Positions 63,346 to 64,000 of a DNA stretch of 64,000 nucleotides are shown here, piece by piece (positions within the stretch are counted from its first letter, which is position 1; every line of letters starts with the position of its first letter). The position numbers and the translations under genes were made by a program. Location: the NCBI GenBank assembly GCA_034509925.1, contig CM067527.1, forward strand, positions 8,560,001-8,624,000, given 5' to 3'. The stretch is from Hirudinaria manillensis. Its lineage: Eukaryota > Annelida > Clitellata > Hirudinida > Hirudinidae. Under the pieces are notes generated by a model that had not been told where the DNA came from, did not search any database, and saw only the letters and a program-made list of their open reading frames with translations.

Positions 63346-64000
63346 GTGAGTGAGTGAGTGAGTGAGTGAGTGAGTGAGTGAGTGAGTGAGTGAGTGAGTG
63401 AGTGAGTGAGTGAGTGAGTGAGTGAGTGAGTGAGTGAGTGAGTGAGTGAGTGAGTGAGTGAGTGAGTGAGTGAGTGAGTGAGTGAGTGAGTGAGTGAGTG
63501 AGTGAGTGAGTGAGTGAGTGAGTGAGTGAGTGAGTGAGTGAGTGAGTGAGTGAGTGAGTGAGTGAGTGAGTGAGTGAGTGAGTGAGTGAGTGAGTGAGTG
63601 AGTGAGTGAGTGAGTGAGTGAGTGAGTGAGTGAGTGAGTGAGTGAGTGAGTGAGTGAGTGAGTGAGTGAGTGAGTGAGTGAGTGAGTGAGTGAGTGAGTG
63701 AAGTGAGTGAGTGAGTGAGTGAGTGAGTGAGTGAGTGAGTGAGTGAGTGAGTGAGTGAGTGAGTGAGTGAGTGAGTGAGTGAGTGAGTGAGTGAGTGAGT
63801 GAGTGAGTGAGTGAGTGAGTGAGTGAGGTGAGTGAGTGAGTGAGTGAGTGAGTGAGTGAGTGAGTGAGTGAGTGAGTGAGTGAGTGAGTGAGTGAGTGAG
63901 TGAGTGAGTGAGTGAGTGAGTGAGTGAGTGAGTGAGTGAGTGAGTGAGTGAGTGAGTGAGTGAGTGAGTGAGTGAGTGAGTGAGTGAGTGAGTGAGTGAG
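63346..64000 (+). repeat. (GTGA)n tetranucleotide array, more than 650 bp, to the window edge
   Basis: About 163 almost perfect units to the end of the window. Two interruptions shift its phase: an extra A at 63701 and an extra G near 63827. It abuts the REL-LINE finger coding region, whose reverse complement ends CACTCACTGCACATACG. The true length is unknown because the window ends inside it. Confidence 0.98.

Noticed and set aside
63346..64000. CRISPR-like or minisatellite array
   Set aside because: There are no spacers; it is a plain four-base microsatellite.

Overview
The window looks like invertebrate metazoan nuclear DNA: AT-rich, with GT-AG spliced genes, animal-specific protein families, and many transposable elements of several classes. 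I cannot name the species. No operons, CRISPR arrays or bacterial features are visible.

Three host genes can be rebuilt from splice-consistent exons. (1) A minus-strand mitochondrial ribosomal protein uS2m (MRPS2) at 5012-5877. (2) A minus-strand SPEN/Split-ends orthologue at 8703-21395, with 17 exons and about 3068 residues: four N-terminal RRMs, a very long disordered middle, a Gln-rich segment and a C-terminal SPOC domain. (3) A plus-strand MORN5 orthologue at 51867-62530, with five small exons giving about 168 residues, whose introns are full of transposons. A possible fourth, unrecognised and probably decayed minus-strand gene lies at 22554-23029.

Layout. 1-2744 is a truncated minus-strand Ty3/Gypsy copy that cuts a Tigger/pogo-like element; 3430-4035 is an internally deleted LINE; 4046-4298 is a candidate solo LTR. 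5012-21395 is the gene-rich part. 23700-28760 is a complex of diverged direct repeats, one copy of which carries a LINE insertion with its empty site still visible nearby. 29144-44596 is a nested transposon cluster. A minus-strand Copia element (A) is split by a Gypsy element (B, 29644-33914, TSD catat) and by a plus-strand LINE (34185-42459). The LINE is itself split by a second Gypsy element (C, 34435-38806, TSD gccca) and a second Copia element (D, 39779-41997, TSD gacag). 45391-51095 is a further Copia element (E) carrying an unidentified 0.9 kb insert and a deleted Gypsy copy (F). The MORN5 introns hold two Tigger-like elements, a Tc1/mariner transposase relic, a REL-endonuclease LINE (R2/NeSL/HERO-like) and the 3' end of another LTR element. 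The window ends in a second REL-LINE fragment running into a GAGT tetranucleotide array of more than 650 bp.

Functional reading: SPEN is expected to act in the nucleus as an RNA-binding transcriptional corepressor scaffold, uS2m in the mitochondrial small ribosomal subunit, and MORN5 in cilia or sperm. Nothing in the sequence suggests that they work together. The elements share families (Gypsy copies 1, C, F and 44597-45240; Copia D and E; four Tigger-like pieces), so the window records several rounds of insertion and deletion.
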